DNA from: Dokdonella sp.
Lineage (GTDB): Bacteria; Pseudomonadota; Gammaproteobacteria; Xanthomonadales; Rhodanobacteraceae
Direction of reading: 5' to 3'
Length of the DNA: 64,000 bases
Assembly: GCA_016712865.1 (NCBI GenBank)
Contig: JADJQH010000008.1
Location: 868,001 to 932,000 of the forward strand
In this document: in pieces, positions 40,976-49,796 of the stretch
Position numbering within the stretch: position 1 is the stretch's first letter
Layout: every line of letters starts with the position of its first letter
The notes under the pieces: generated by a model
The model's database searches: none
What the model saw: only the letters and a program-made list of their open reading frames with translations
What the model was told of the DNA's origin: nothing
Translations under genes and position numbers: made by a program

Positions 40976-41485
40976 ATGAACAACACATTCCGTATTCTTT
41001 TTTCCGTTTTGCTTGTGGCTGGCGTAGCTGCCTGTGCCAAGAAGGCTGTCAAGCCAACCGCGACCGCCGATACCACGCCGGCCGTTTCCCAGCCCACCGA
41101 CAACGCTGGCCGCTACCAGGTGGGTGATCTGGATACCGACGCCTGCCTGCGTCAGCGCGTTGTGTACTTCGATCTGGACCGCACCGAAATCAAGCCGGAA
41201 TTCAATGCGCAGATCTCCTGCCATGCCGAATACATGCGCCAGTTCCCGAACGCCCGCGTGACCCTCGAAGGTCATGCCGATGAGCGTGGCACCCGCGAGT
41301 ACAACCTCGGCCTCGGCGAGCGCCGTGGCATGGCCGTGCAGTCCGCACTGAGCGGTGCAGGCGCTTCCGGTGGCCAGCTCAATGTTGTCAGCTACGGCGA
41401 AGAGCGTCCGGTTGACCGCGGTCATGATGAATCCGCGTGGTCGAAGAATCGCCGCGTCGAGATCGTCTACACCACTGCCAACTGA
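40976..41485 (+). CDS. pal: Peptidoglycan-associated lipoprotein Pal
   Basis: 169 residues with a lipoprotein signal (MNNTFRILFSVLLVAGVAAC; lipobox ending at Cys20). A C-terminal OmpA-like domain holds RVTLEGHADERGTREYN and LGERRGMAVQSAL, the peptidoglycan-binding Asp and Arg residues. It anchors the outer membrane to the wall and is relocated by TolA-TolB. The ATG at 40976 follows GAGGGGAAC. The frame is open back to the tolB stop at 40871. Confidence 0.95.
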   Translation: MNNTFRILFSVLLVAGVAACAKKAVKPTATADTTPAVSQPTDNAGRYQVGDLDTDACLRQRVVYFDLDRTEIKPEFNAQISCHAEYMRQFPNARVTLEGHADERGTREYNLGLGERRGMAVQSALSGAGASGGQLNVVSYGEERPVDRGHDESAWSKNRRVEIVYTTAN

Positions 41486-42429
41486 TGGCAAACCAGTCGT
41501 ACCGTTTGGGTTTTGCTCGGACCACAGCGATCCTCGTGATCGCTGTGGTTGTTTCTGCACCCGCATGGGGGCAGGGACGATTGAGTCTGTCCGAACGGGT
41601 TGAACGACTCGAACAACAGGCGTCTTCCGGCGGATCGCAGTCGGCAGTTGACCTCGTCAACAAGATCCAGGCCTTGCAGAGCCAGGTTCAGGAGCTGCAG
41701 GGGCAAGTCGAGGTCCTGACCCAGCAGCTTGCCGAAAGCAAGCGCCTCGCCAGGGACCAGTACATCGATCTGGATTCTCGAATCGGCAAGCTCGAAGGTA
41801 TCCGTGGGTCATCTCCGGTGGCTGCCGATCCCGCGGCTGCGGCAACCGATCCGGGCTTGCAGGATATCCAACTGGGCTCCTCGCCCGTGCCCGCCAGCGA
41901 CGCTGCACTGGCTCCCGAAGCGACGATTGCCAGCAGCAGCCTGACCCCGGCCGATGAAGGCCTGGTTCCACCCGCAGAGGTGGCGACAGGAGCCGCAACG
42001 GATTCCGCTGCGCCGGCAGTTGATTCGACTGCGGATCCAGCAGCTGAAATGCGCAGCTATGACGAGGCATTCTCGGCATTGAAGGATGGGCGTTACGCCG
42101 AATCCGCGCGCCGCTTCCAGGGGTTCATCGATCAATATCCCAATGCCGATCTCACCGGCAATGCCTACTACTGGCTGGGTGAGTCCTACTACGTCACCCA
42201 GAACTATCGGGTGGCGCTGGATACCTTCAGCGCATTGCTGACGCGTTTTCCGGACAACCAGAAGGCCCCGGATGCCTTGCTCAAGGTGGGCTATTGCCAG
42301 TACGAGCTCAAGCAATGGGATGCTGCCCAGACCACGCTGAATCAGGTGGTTGAGCGCTATCCGGACACGACGGTATCGCGTCTCGCCCAGGGACGGCTGC
42401 GCGCGCTCAGTCTCGAGAATCGACGCTGA
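41485..42429 (+). CDS. cpoB: Cell division coordinator CpoB (YbgF)
   Basis: 314 residues with a signal peptide (about 1-30), a trimerising coiled coil (about 34-105, SLSERVERLEQQ, NKIQALQSQVQELQGQVEVL), an Ala/Pro-rich linker, and C-terminal TPR repeats (YDEAFSALKDGRYAESARRF, YWLGESYYVTQNYRVALDTF). CpoB links peptidoglycan synthesis to Tol constriction. The ATG overlaps the pal stop by one base. Confidence 0.93.
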   Translation: MANQSYRLGFARTTAILVIAVVVSAPAWGQGRLSLSERVERLEQQASSGGSQSAVDLVNKIQALQSQVQELQGQVEVLTQQLAESKRLARDQYIDLDSRIGKLEGIRGSSPVAADPAAAATDPGLQDIQLGSSPVPASDAALAPEATIASSSLTPADEGLVPPAEVATGAATDSAAPAVDSTADPAAEMRSYDEAFSALKDGRYAESARRFQGFIDQYPNADLTGNAYYWLGESYYVTQNYRVALDTFSALLTRFPDNQKAPDALLKVGYCQYELKQWDAAQTTLNQVVERYPDTTVSRLAQGRLRALSLENRR

Positions 42430-42453
42430 GGCAATCCTGCTTCACGCCTGTCG

Positions 42454-43143
42454 ATGGCCGTTGCAAACCAATCAGCACGAGTGCAGGGCGAGTCGGAAAC
42501 TGCCCGTCGCTTGCGCATCTCCGAGATTTTCCATTCGTTGCAAGGCGAATCGGACAGCGTTGGCTGGCCGACCGTTTTCGTTCGCCTGACCGGATGCCCG
42601 CTGCGCTGCAGCTGGTGCGATACCGCGTATGCGTTTCATGGCGGGCAGTGGTTGGGCATCGACGAGATCGTGGAGAAAGTCGCAGCCCATGCCGCCCGCC
42701 ATGTGTGCGTGACCGGAGGCGAGCCGCTGGCGCAGAAGCGCTGCCTGGACCTGCTTGAGTCGTTGTGCGAACGCGGCCATGAGGTGTCGCTGGAGACTTC
42801 GGGTGCCCTGGACATTTCCAGAGTCGATGCACGCGTGCGACGGGTCGTCGATTTCAAGCCGCCGGGTTCGGGCGAAGTGGCGCGCAATCTCTGGAGCAAC
42901 GTGCAGCATCTCCGAGCGCGGGATCAGGTCAAGTTCGTGATCGGTGACCGCGCCGACTACGACTGGTCGGTCGAGCGCATGCGCGAGCACGAACTCGCCG
43001 GTCGGTGTGTCGTGTTGTTCTCTCCGGTCCAGGGTCAACTTGAGCCGGCCGCGCTGGCCGAGTGGATTCTTGCCGATCGCCTGCCGGTTCGCTTCCAGTT
43101 GCAACTGCACAAGATTCTCTGGGGCAACCAGCCGGGGCGCTGA
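42454..43143 (+). CDS. queE: 7-carboxy-7-deazaguanine synthase QueE
   Basis: 229 residues; a radical SAM enzyme with the cluster motif GCPLRCSWCD (Cys48, Cys52, Cys55) preceded by FHSLQGES and followed by VCVTGGEPLAQK. It makes CDG for queuosine. It follows cpoB by 24 bases, the frequent tol-pal-queE order. queC follows after a repeat; queD, queF and tgt are not in the window. Confidence 0.95.
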   Translation: MAVANQSARVQGESETARRLRISEIFHSLQGESDSVGWPTVFVRLTGCPLRCSWCDTAYAFHGGQWLGIDEIVEKVAAHAARHVCVTGGEPLAQKRCLDLLESLCERGHEVSLETSGALDISRVDARVRRVVDFKPPGSGEVARNLWSNVQHLRARDQVKFVIGDRADYDWSVERMREHELAGRCVVLFSPVQGQLEPAALAEWILADRLPVRFQLQLHKILWGNQPGR

Positions 43144-43150
43144 GTTGCCC

Positions 43151-43268
43151 CTGGGGAAGATTTGAACAAGTATTGTCGCGAGCAAGCTCGCTCCCACCAT
43201 AGCTTGATTTTGTGGGAGCGAGCTTGCTCGCGACAAATGAGTTCCGTACTTGTTCAGAGTTTCCCTAG
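43151..43268. repeat. REPIN-like repeat family 1, copy C (118 bp)
   Basis: CTGGGGAAGATTTGAACAAG at the left end and CTTGTTCAGAGTTTCCCTAG at the right, with inner arms CGCGAGCAAGCTCGCTCCCA and TGGGAGCGAGCTTGCTCGCG. Same orientation as copy A. It separates queE from queC, so it lies within a probable transcript. Confidence 0.92.
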
Positions 43269-43303
43269 GCCGATTTCCACAATCCACAGCTGTGACACAT
43301 TGA

Positions 43304-43981
43304 ATGAGCAATTCCCGAAACAAGGCCGTTGTGCTCGTCTCCGGCGGCATGGACTCGGCCGTCACCCTGGCCATGGCGCGCGAGCTGGGCTTTGCCTGCC
43401 ACGCATTGAGCGTGGCCTATGGACAGCGGCACGGTTCGGAGCTGACTGCTGCCGCAGTGATGGCACGGTGCCTGGGCGCGATGTCGCACAAGACCGTACA
43501 GGTTGACCTTCGCTCACTCGGCGGCTCCGCCTTGACCGACGACATCGAGGTGCCGGAGCACGGCGGACCGGGAATTCCCGTTACCTATGTGCCGGCCCGC
43601 AACACCATCATGCTCTCGATAGCACTGGGCTGGGCCGAGGTGCTCGGTTCCAATGACATCTTCTGCGGCGTCAACGCCGTGGACTATTCGGGTTACCCGG
43701 ATTGTCGACCTGCGTTCATCGAGTCGTTCCAGCAGCTTGCCAACCTGGCGACCAAAGCCGGTATCGAAGGGCAGGGTTTGCGCATCCATGCACCACTGAT
43801 GGCCATGGGAAAGGCGGACATCGTGCGTGAGGGTTTGCGCCTCGGCGTTGATTTCTCCGCAACGATTTCCTGTTACAGCGCGGATGCCGAAGGGCTTGCC
43901 TGTGGGCATTGCGATGCCTGCCGCTTGCGCGCGGAAGGATTTGCCGCTGCAGGCGTGAGCGACCCGACCCGCTACCGTTGA
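43304..43981 (+). CDS. queC: 7-cyano-7-deazaguanine synthase QueC
   Basis: 225 residues with the ATP-PPi loop [13 protein letters not shown] near the N-terminus and a C-terminal zinc site [20 protein letters not shown] (four cysteines). It converts CDG to preQ0 using ATP and ammonia. The middle contains [20 protein letters not shown], typical of the family. It is downstream of queE across a repeat element. Confidence 0.95.
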   Translation: MSNSRNKAVVLVSGGMDSAVTLAMARELGFACHALSVAYGQRHGSELTAAAVMARCLGAMSHKTVQVDLRSLGGSALTDDIEVPEHGGPGIPVTYVPARNTIMLSIALGWAEVLGSNDIFCGVNAVDYSGYPDCRPAFIESFQQLANLATKAGIEGQGLRIHAPLMAMGKADIVREGLRLGVDFSATISCYSADAEGLACGHCDACRLRAEGFAAAGVSDPTRYR

Positions 43982-44074
43982 TCGGCTGTTGCCGTTAAAC
44001 TGCGCGGCTCGCAATTTCCGGTCGTTGCGGGATGTCGGTGGACGCAGGTCCACTATCGAACGAGAAATTCGGGT

Positions 44075-44350
44075 GTGATCGGGACGGGGAGTCGCTTGGC
44101 GGAATCGCACAATGGCCCTCGCCCCTTGCCCCATAAGGGTTTCGGTCGCGAAGGCGACCGGCCACTGTCCCTCGCCCGCGTAGCGGGAGAGGGGGGAACC
44201 ATCGGCGGAGCCGATGGTGGAGTGAGGGCAGACCCGAAACGGGAGAGGGGGAGTGATCGGGGCGAGGCTTCGTTCTGCGGTATCGCGGATCGGCCCTCAC
44301 CCCTTGCCCTTTCCTTCATGCCCTCGGGGTACGCAGGCGGGAGAGGGGGA
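44075..44350. repeat. Mixed repeat cluster upstream of tRNA-Lys
   Basis: Two imperfect direct units (about 44075-44140 and 44251-44310) each contain GTGATCGGG..., then GGCCCTC.CCCCTTGCCC. Between them lies a perfect palindrome ACCATCGGC-GGA-GCCGATGGT (44199-44219), and at 44292-44350 the dispersed element with TGCCCTCGGGGTACGCAG. No gene is supported between queC and the tRNA. Confidence 0.75.
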
Positions 44351-44394
44351 GTGATCGTCGCGCTGCGCGCGACAGCGGTATTTGATTGGAGCGG

Positions 44395-44469
44395 GGGCCG
44401 TTAGCTCAGCGGTAGAGCAGTGGACTTTTAATCCATTGGTCGAAGGTTCAAATCCTTCACGGCCCACCA
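44395..44469 (+). tRNA. tRNA-Lys (TTT)
   Basis: A 75-base cloverleaf. The acceptor GGGCCGT pairs with ACGGCCC, with discriminator A and an encoded CCA (44467-44469). The D arm has GCTCAGCGGTAGAGC, the anticodon loop CTTTTAA with anticodon TTT, and the T arm GAAGGTTCAAATCCTTC. It reads AAA/AAG as lysine. Confidence 0.97.
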
Positions 44470-44704
44470 TTCCAGGCGGTGATTTTCGTTTCCGGGATCC
44501 CGGTTTCGTGCATCGACTCCTGCGCCAGTCCCCGCGCCGTCCCCGCGCCAATCGGATTTCCCGGCACGTAGCGGCTCAAATCGGCCGTCGCGACTCCGCT
44601 TGACTGCGCTCGGGCTCAGCACGTCAGCGCAATGCCGCAGTCTGCCCGTGAATTGCCAGCAGCCTGGATTGCAATTCCGCTTGAACTCAAGCCGGAGAGC
44701 CAAG

Positions 44705-46042
44705 ATGCAGATGCGTTCGTGGAGCCAAGGGGTAACGGCCAAGATCCTGGGTGTGGCGCTGCTGTCCATGCTGATGTTGATTCCGCTGGGGCAGGTGCAG
44801 GACTTGGTGGCAGAACGGCAATCACTGGAACGCGATGCGCGAACCCGCATTGGTGAGCGCTGGGGGGAAGCGCAGATCATCGGCGGACCGGTTCTGGTCG
44901 TTCCCGTCCGCTACCAGGTGCAACAGGACAAGAGCTGGGTGACCGTTGAGCGCGAGCGATTCCTGTTGCCGGAGTCGCTGCACGTGAAAGGAAGCCTGTC
45001 GACGGAGACGCGCAGCTACGGGATCTACTCGACGCCCATCTATACGGCAGCTCTGGCATTCTCCGGTCAATTCGAGCGCAAGGCCATTGCCGCCATCGCG
45101 GCAGACAAGGGGGAACCGGTCTGGGCCAAGGCGGTGCTGAGGGTTCCCATCTCGGATGTCGGTGGCATCCGGCGCCTTTCACCACTGAAGATTGAAGCCG
45201 CCGAGCTGGCATTCGGTCCGGGTTCGGTTGGTTTCGCCGGGCTTGCGTCTCCGGAAGTGGCATGGCCGCTGGATCCGGATGCCCTGGCATCCGCGTCATT
45301 TTCCTTCAGCATGGACCTTGCCGGAACGCAAACCATCACGTTCCTGCCGCTCGCACGCCAGACTGAGGTTGAGTTGAGTGGCAACTGGGCTGATCCCAGT
45401 TACAGCGGAGCCTTCCTGCCTGCCAATCACTCCGTTGCCGGGACGGTGTTCACGGCGCAGTGGCAGGCACTCGACCTCAATCGGAATTACGGGCAGGCGG
45501 GCGCACTCGATGCGTTGGATGCCCAAGCCGTGTACCAGTCCGGATTCGGGCTTGAGTTGTTTCAGCCCGTAGGCACCTACCAGCGCAACGAGCGCGCCGG
45601 CAAATACGGCATCCTCTTCATCGGGCTTACCTTCGTCGCGCTGTTCCTGTTCGAGGCAATGGGGCGCTGGCGCGTGCACGTGGTGCAATACCTCTTGATC
45701 GGACTGGCGCTCAGCACTTTCTATGTCGTGTTGCTTGCACTCTCGGAACAGATCGGTTTTGGCTGGGCGTATCTGCTGGCGTCTGCGGCTCTGGTGATCA
45801 TGACCGGTACTTACGCAGCAGCCGCGGCTCGCTTGCGCTCGGCCGGGTTCATGCTCGGCGGCATGCTGGGGCTGCTCTACTCGTTGCTTTACGGATTGCT
45901 GATCAGCGAGCAGTACTCGCTGTTGATCGGGTCACTTGCACTGCTGGCCGCAATCGCAAGCCTGATGTACCTGACCCGCCGCATCGACTGGCACGCCCTG
46001 GGTGCCGTAGCCGATGTGCCCACAGGTAGAATGCCCGGATGA
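44705..46042 (+). CDS. creD: CreD-family inner-membrane protein
   Basis: 445 residues: one N-terminal membrane helix (about 12-32), a large periplasmic domain (about 40-285) with GPVLVVPVRYQ, and a C-terminal block of five or six helices (about 300-430). The region GKYGILFIGLTFVALFLFE is a CreD hallmark. CreD is the main output of the CreBC two-component system in enterobacteria and affects envelope integrity; no creB/creC is visible in this window. GGAGAG precedes the ATG. tsaB overlaps its stop. Confidence 0.9.
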   Translation: MQMRSWSQGVTAKILGVALLSMLMLIPLGQVQDLVAERQSLERDARTRIGERWGEAQIIGGPVLVVPVRYQVQQDKSWVTVERERFLLPESLHVKGSLSTETRSYGIYSTPIYTAALAFSGQFERKAIAAIAADKGEPVWAKAVLRVPISDVGGIRRLSPLKIEAAELAFGPGSVGFAGLASPEVAWPLDPDALASASFSFSMDLAGTQTITFLPLARQTEVELSGNWADPSYSGAFLPANHSVAGTVFTAQWQALDLNRNYGQAGALDALDAQAVYQSGFGLELFQPVGTYQRNERAGKYGILFIGLTFVALFLFEAMGRWRVHVVQYLLIGLALSTFYVVLLALSEQIGFGWAYLLASAALVIMTGTYAAAAARLRSAGFMLGGMLGLLYSLLYGLLISEQYSLLIGSLALLAAIASLMYLTRRIDWHALGAVADVPTGRMPG

Positions 46043-46731
46043 ACCTGCTGGCCATTGAAACCTCGACGGAATGTTGCTCGGTTGCACTTGCCTGTGGCGA
46101 TGAGGTGGTCGTGCGCAGCGAAGTGGCTCCACGACGGCACGCCGAACTGCTGTTGCCGATGTGCGATGCCGTGCTGGCCGAGGCTGGCCTGTCACGCCGC
46201 CAGCTTGATGCCATCGCCGTGGGTCGCGGACCCGGGGCATTCACGGGCGTGCGGCTGGCGATTTCCGCTGCCCAGGGAATCGCCCTGGCACTCGATCTGC
46301 CCGTGGTTCCCGTTTCATCGCTGGCCGCATTGGCGCAGGACGCGCCTGCGGAAAGCCGCTACATCCTCGCAGTGATCGATGCGCGCATGGGCGAAATCTA
46401 CAGCGGCGTCTTTCGCCGTAACGACGGACTGCCGCTCGAAGCACTGGGGCCTGAGGTCGTGGGAACGGCAGAGCGGCTGGTTCTGCCAATGCAGACGTCG
46501 TGGACCGTGGTGGGCACTGGCTGGGCCAGCTACGCACCGATGCTGCGCCCACGCCTTGGCTGTGAGCCGTTGTTTGCCGATGGCGCACGCTATCCGCAGG
46601 CAGCCGCAGTGGCTCGCCTGGCATTGCGGGAGCTGGCGTCGGGGCAGGGTGTTCCTGCCGAGCAGGCACTGCCGGTCTACCTGCGCGACAAGGTGGCCCT
46701 GACCACGGTCGAACGCCAGCAGGCAGGGTGA
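46039..46731 (+). CDS. tsaB: tRNA threonylcarbamoyladenosine biosynthesis protein TsaB
   Basis: 230 residues of the ASKHA fold: MNLLAIETSTECCSVAL at the start, HAELLLPMCDAVL, and GPGAFTGVRLAISAAQG, the standard TsaB signature. It is the scaffold partner of TsaD in forming t6A37 on tRNAs that read ANN codons. The start overlaps the creD stop by four bases (ATGA). It is convergent with the membrane-protein gene downstream. Confidence 0.94.
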   Translation: MNLLAIETSTECCSVALACGDEVVVRSEVAPRRHAELLLPMCDAVLAEAGLSRRQLDAIAVGRGPGAFTGVRLAISAAQGIALALDLPVVPVSSLAALAQDAPAESRYILAVIDARMGEIYSGVFRRNDGLPLEALGPEVVGTAERLVLPMQTSWTVVGTGWASYAPMLRPRLGCEPLFADGARYPQAAAVARLALRELASGQGVPAEQALPVYLRDKVALTTVERQQAG

Positions 46732-46873
46732 GCCGACGCGCCAGCAGGTTGTTGAAAAACCGGCGGCGTTGCCATTGCTGCGCCAAAAACAGGCTCCTGG
46801 CTGCCTCGCCAACGTTTTCAACTACCTGCCAGCCCGTGTGCAGGCAAGGCGCGTGTTTCCCGCGCAAAGAAAA

Positions 46874-48778
46874 CTACTGGATGGGTACAAGGATGCGGGC
46901 GGTGCCGCTGTTCAGATCAAGCAGTGCCAGCCGGTAGTGCGCTGCTGCGGAGTAGTGGCGGATATAACCGTCGAACCCGCGCTTTCTTGGAATGTTGAAG
47001 CGAAATCCGCGGTCCGCGTCCTCGATGGTGCCGCGATGCGCGAAGCCCACCACGCGATCATCACTGTCCAGCACGGCCAGAGTGCCTTCCCTATGGATGC
47101 GACGGATGCCACTGACCACCTTGCCATGGAATCGGGCAAATGGCTGGTCGTCCAGTCCATCGACTGCCAAGCGCAGCGGACTCAGCACCACCAAGGAGTC
47201 GGTGTCATTTGCGGAAACGATTGCCGTGGTGCCGAGACGCTCGAATTCGCCGCTCGAATACATGGCCAGTCGGTGGCGACGGAACAATTCGAGCGTGCGC
47301 AGGATGTCTTCGCGCGAGCGTGATTCGTCCGCCGAGAAAACTGCCGGATCGAAAATTCCCGATTGCGCAGCCGTTCCCGACATGAGACTGGATTGATGCG
47401 CCGCTTCCGCCCAGCGCGTCCATTGCAGGTGAGTCGGTATCAGCAGGAGCATGGCACCGCACGCAGCGAGCAGCGCAAAAGCGCGCGCGGGTGGGCCCAT
47501 GCGATTGGCTTTTTGCGCCAGCAGGACTCCAATACCGAGCCAGAACAGGCAGGACCAAGGCAGATAACGCGTTGCGAACACCTGATCCGGAGCCTGGGCC
47601 AGATAGTCAAGCCGTGTGAGGCCGATCAGCAGAGCGCAGGCGCCACCAAACAGCGCCATTGCGAGAGCCATCATCTCCAGCAACGACGGGACGCGTCGTC
47701 GTGGCAGGAGTCGCAGTACAGCCACCACGAGAATCAGCAAGCCCAAGCCGCCCATCAGGGTTGCACCAGCACCCAATCCGTCGATGTGCAGTAGCTGCTG
47801 GCCCAAGCGCGCGGAGCTGCGCAACCAGGCCACTTGCGCGAGTTTGTTGGGTGCGTTGTCCATCCAGCCATGAAACGCTGGATCGGCAAAGCCCATCCAG
47901 GCCTGGACCAGCGGTGAGGCAAGCCAGCGTGCGGCCAGGCGCATCGACTCGAGAGGTTGCAGTGAAAGCACGCTGCGGACCTCGTTGTCGCCTGGCAGGA
48001 TGCCCAGATAGAGGATCAGGGCCAACAGCAAACCGCCCACCAGGATCACCTGGGCCCGCATCGAAACACGGCTGATCCAGGCCAGCAGAATCAGTGCGGG
48101 GAACGCAGCAATACCGCTGCCGAAGCAGAACGTCGCCGCCGTGGCGCAGATTGTGGCTACGCCCATCCATAACATGGCGGAGGTGTGGCTGGCGCGGTGG
48201 ACCGCAGCAGCACCGCACAGCAGCAGCGTTGCCGGCAGATAGACATGCAAGCCTTCGCTGGCGTGCATGAACATGCGCCCGTTGGCCATCCAGAACACGC
48301 TGGCGGCTGCGGCGGCCATGCATGCGGCCCGCAGCGGGCGCGAGAGTTCCCGATTGCGCCAAGCGGTGACTGAAACCAGGCAGACCAGCAAGGTCGCACA
48401 AGTCACGCTGATGGCCTTCTGCAATCCCTGGTCGCCGCCCAGCCAGGCCATCTCGCCGACGCGGATCAGGTTGGGTAGGATCGGCCGATGCCCATTCAGT
48501 GCCTGCAGCACATTTTCCGGAAATGGCCGAAACAAATCCGGATACATCCGGTACTGGTCGAACATCGGCTGCGGCCAGGCGAAATTGGCGAATGCGGCCA
48601 ATCCGCTGAGCAGGAAAACCGCACCAGCCGCCAACAGTGCCAGGCTGATCAGCCAGGAAGCCATCCAAGCCAACAGTCTCCGTGTCGCAGGTCGCGTGCG
48701 CTGCACACTCGTGCTCGTCTCGGATTCCGATACGCCAAGGGGCGATGGGGTGATATTTCGCAGGGTAGTCACAGTCAA
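46874..48778 (-). CDS. Polytopic membrane protein of unknown function, coupled to a 2OG-Fe(II) oxygenase
   Basis: 634 residues, from a TTG that overlaps the upstream TGA (TTGA). There are ten or eleven membrane helices (first about 37-65, last about 430-450) with a large loop after the first (QYRMYPDLFRPFPENVLQAL), and a C-terminal soluble part of ~185 residues (ESRSREDILRTLELFRRHRL, then DSDDRVVGFAHRG). The layout resembles GT-C glycosyltransferases and polysaccharide-associated proteins, but no diagnostic motif is evident. Tight coupling to the oxygenase suggests joint action on a cell-surface sugar or lipid; that is inference. Confidence 0.6.
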   Translation of the reverse strand: MTVTTLRNITPSPLGVSESETSTSVQRTRPATRRLLAWMASWLISLALLAAGAVFLLSGLAAFANFAWPQPMFDQYRMYPDLFRPFPENVLQALNGHRPILPNLIRVGEMAWLGGDQGLQKAISVTCATLLVCLVSVTAWRNRELSRPLRAACMAAAAASVFWMANGRMFMHASEGLHVYLPATLLLCGAAAVHRASHTSAMLWMGVATICATAATFCFGSGIAAFPALILLAWISRVSMRAQVILVGGLLLALILYLGILPGDNEVRSVLSLQPLESMRLAARWLASPLVQAWMGFADPAFHGWMDNAPNKLAQVAWLRSSARLGQQLLHIDGLGAGATLMGGLGLLILVVAVLRLLPRRRVPSLLEMMALAMALFGGACALLIGLTRLDYLAQAPDQVFATRYLPWSCLFWLGIGVLLAQKANRMGPPARAFALLAACGAMLLLIPTHLQWTRWAEAAHQSSLMSGTAAQSGIFDPAVFSADESRSREDILRTLELFRRHRLAMYSSGEFERLGTTAIVSANDTDSLVVLSPLRLAVDGLDDQPFARFHGKVVSGIRRIHREGTLAVLDSDDRVVGFAHRGTIEDADRGFRFNIPRKRGFDGYIRHYSAAAHYRLALLDLNSGTARILVPIQ

Positions 48779-49722
48779 CGTCGCAAGCGGGCGTACACGC
48801 GTCGGGCCAGGTGCTGCAAGCGGCCGATGGATCCGCCGGACAGGGCGCGCTGGGCCTGCTCAAGCTGTGCGGTGAGCTGCGAGATGTCCCGATACAGACG
48901 CTGGTTGTGCTGGTCGCGGCGTTTGAGCAGTACCCGCAATTCCTGCACGTCGGCAGCATCCAGGGTGCGGCCTTCGATGAAATGCTGCGGAAGGGCGCGA
49001 TCCACGTAGATTGTGGAATGCGTGGCCGCCAGCTCGTCGGCGGGACGATCCCGCGAGTAGAAATAGAGCGCGACGGATCGCCTGCTCAGGTTCCTGTATT
49101 GCTCGGGCAGGTCGATGCGGCTGAAGCCATGCCAGCTTGATTCCGTCGTCTCGAAAATCACCGCCCGGTTGAACAGCGGTGTCACCAGGCTGACGCGGTT
49201 GTCGTCGGCACGAGGATCGCTATGCAGCTCAAGGGAACCACCCCACTCATCGTGCCACTCGTGGTTGAGGTAGACGATCAGGTTCAGGCGTCGATGCCAT
49301 TCCTCGACCGGATGCCGATTGAAATCAACATGGGGATCGAGGTCCTGGCCGTTGCGGTTCTCATGGGTTCCGCCACCAAAGTACCAGGGGTCGTAGAGCA
49401 GGCTTTCGATACCCGTGAGCTGGCCAATGAAGTCGAGAAACGATTGCGACTTGACCAACTCATCCAGCTCAAGCCAGGGAGCACCCAATTGCTGTACCCG
49501 CTCCACGGTCGACTTTTGTCCGAGATCACCGGCTTCGTTGCGCGCGTTGCCACTTTCGAATGAAGGAAAGCCATCGAGCAGCCGTTTTGCGAATCCGGCG
49601 TCAAGGAAGTCATCGATGACCAGATGGCGGAAGGGGTCACGCTGCTGGAAGCGCTTGGCCAGCACAGCGACTTGGGCACGAACCTGCGGGTTGATGAGTT
49701 GGTCTGGATTGGCTTGCGACAT
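48775..49722 (-). CDS. 2-oxoglutarate/Fe(II)-dependent oxygenase with C-terminal coiled coil
   Basis: 315 residues. Iron ligands are His131 and Asp133 (DPHVDFNRHP) and His198 (SSWHGFSRI); Arg215 (RRSVALYFYS) likely holds 2-oxoglutarate. This is the 2OG-FeII_Oxy_3 prolyl-hydroxylase-like fold, common in polysaccharide and glycan gene clusters. The last ~70 residues are helical (LRVLLKRRDQHNQRLYRDIS, TAQLEQAQRALSGG) and probably coil. The substrate is unknown. The downstream membrane-protein gene starts in its stop codon. Confidence 0.82.
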   Translation of the reverse strand: MSQANPDQLINPQVRAQVAVLAKRFQQRDPFRHLVIDDFLDAGFAKRLLDGFPSFESGNARNEAGDLGQKSTVERVQQLGAPWLELDELVKSQSFLDFIGQLTGIESLLYDPWYFGGGTHENRNGQDLDPHVDFNRHPVEEWHRRLNLIVYLNHEWHDEWGGSLELHSDPRADDNRVSLVTPLFNRAVIFETTESSWHGFSRIDLPEQYRNLSRRSVALYFYSRDRPADELAATHSTIYVDRALPQHFIEGRTLDAADVQELRVLLKRRDQHNQRLYRDISQLTAQLEQAQRALSGGSIGRLQHLARRVYARLRR

Positions 49723-49796
49723 CGTGGTGGGTTCAGGAGGGTTGGTCGGACACGCGGGGATTCACGCCCGCAAAGCCCGCGATTCTCGCAGATCGG

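Noticed and set aside
44489..44506. CCGGGATCCCGG followed by TTT after tRNA-Lys as a terminator
   Set aside because: The usable stem is only four pairs with a GATC loop and the T tract is short; too weak to call.
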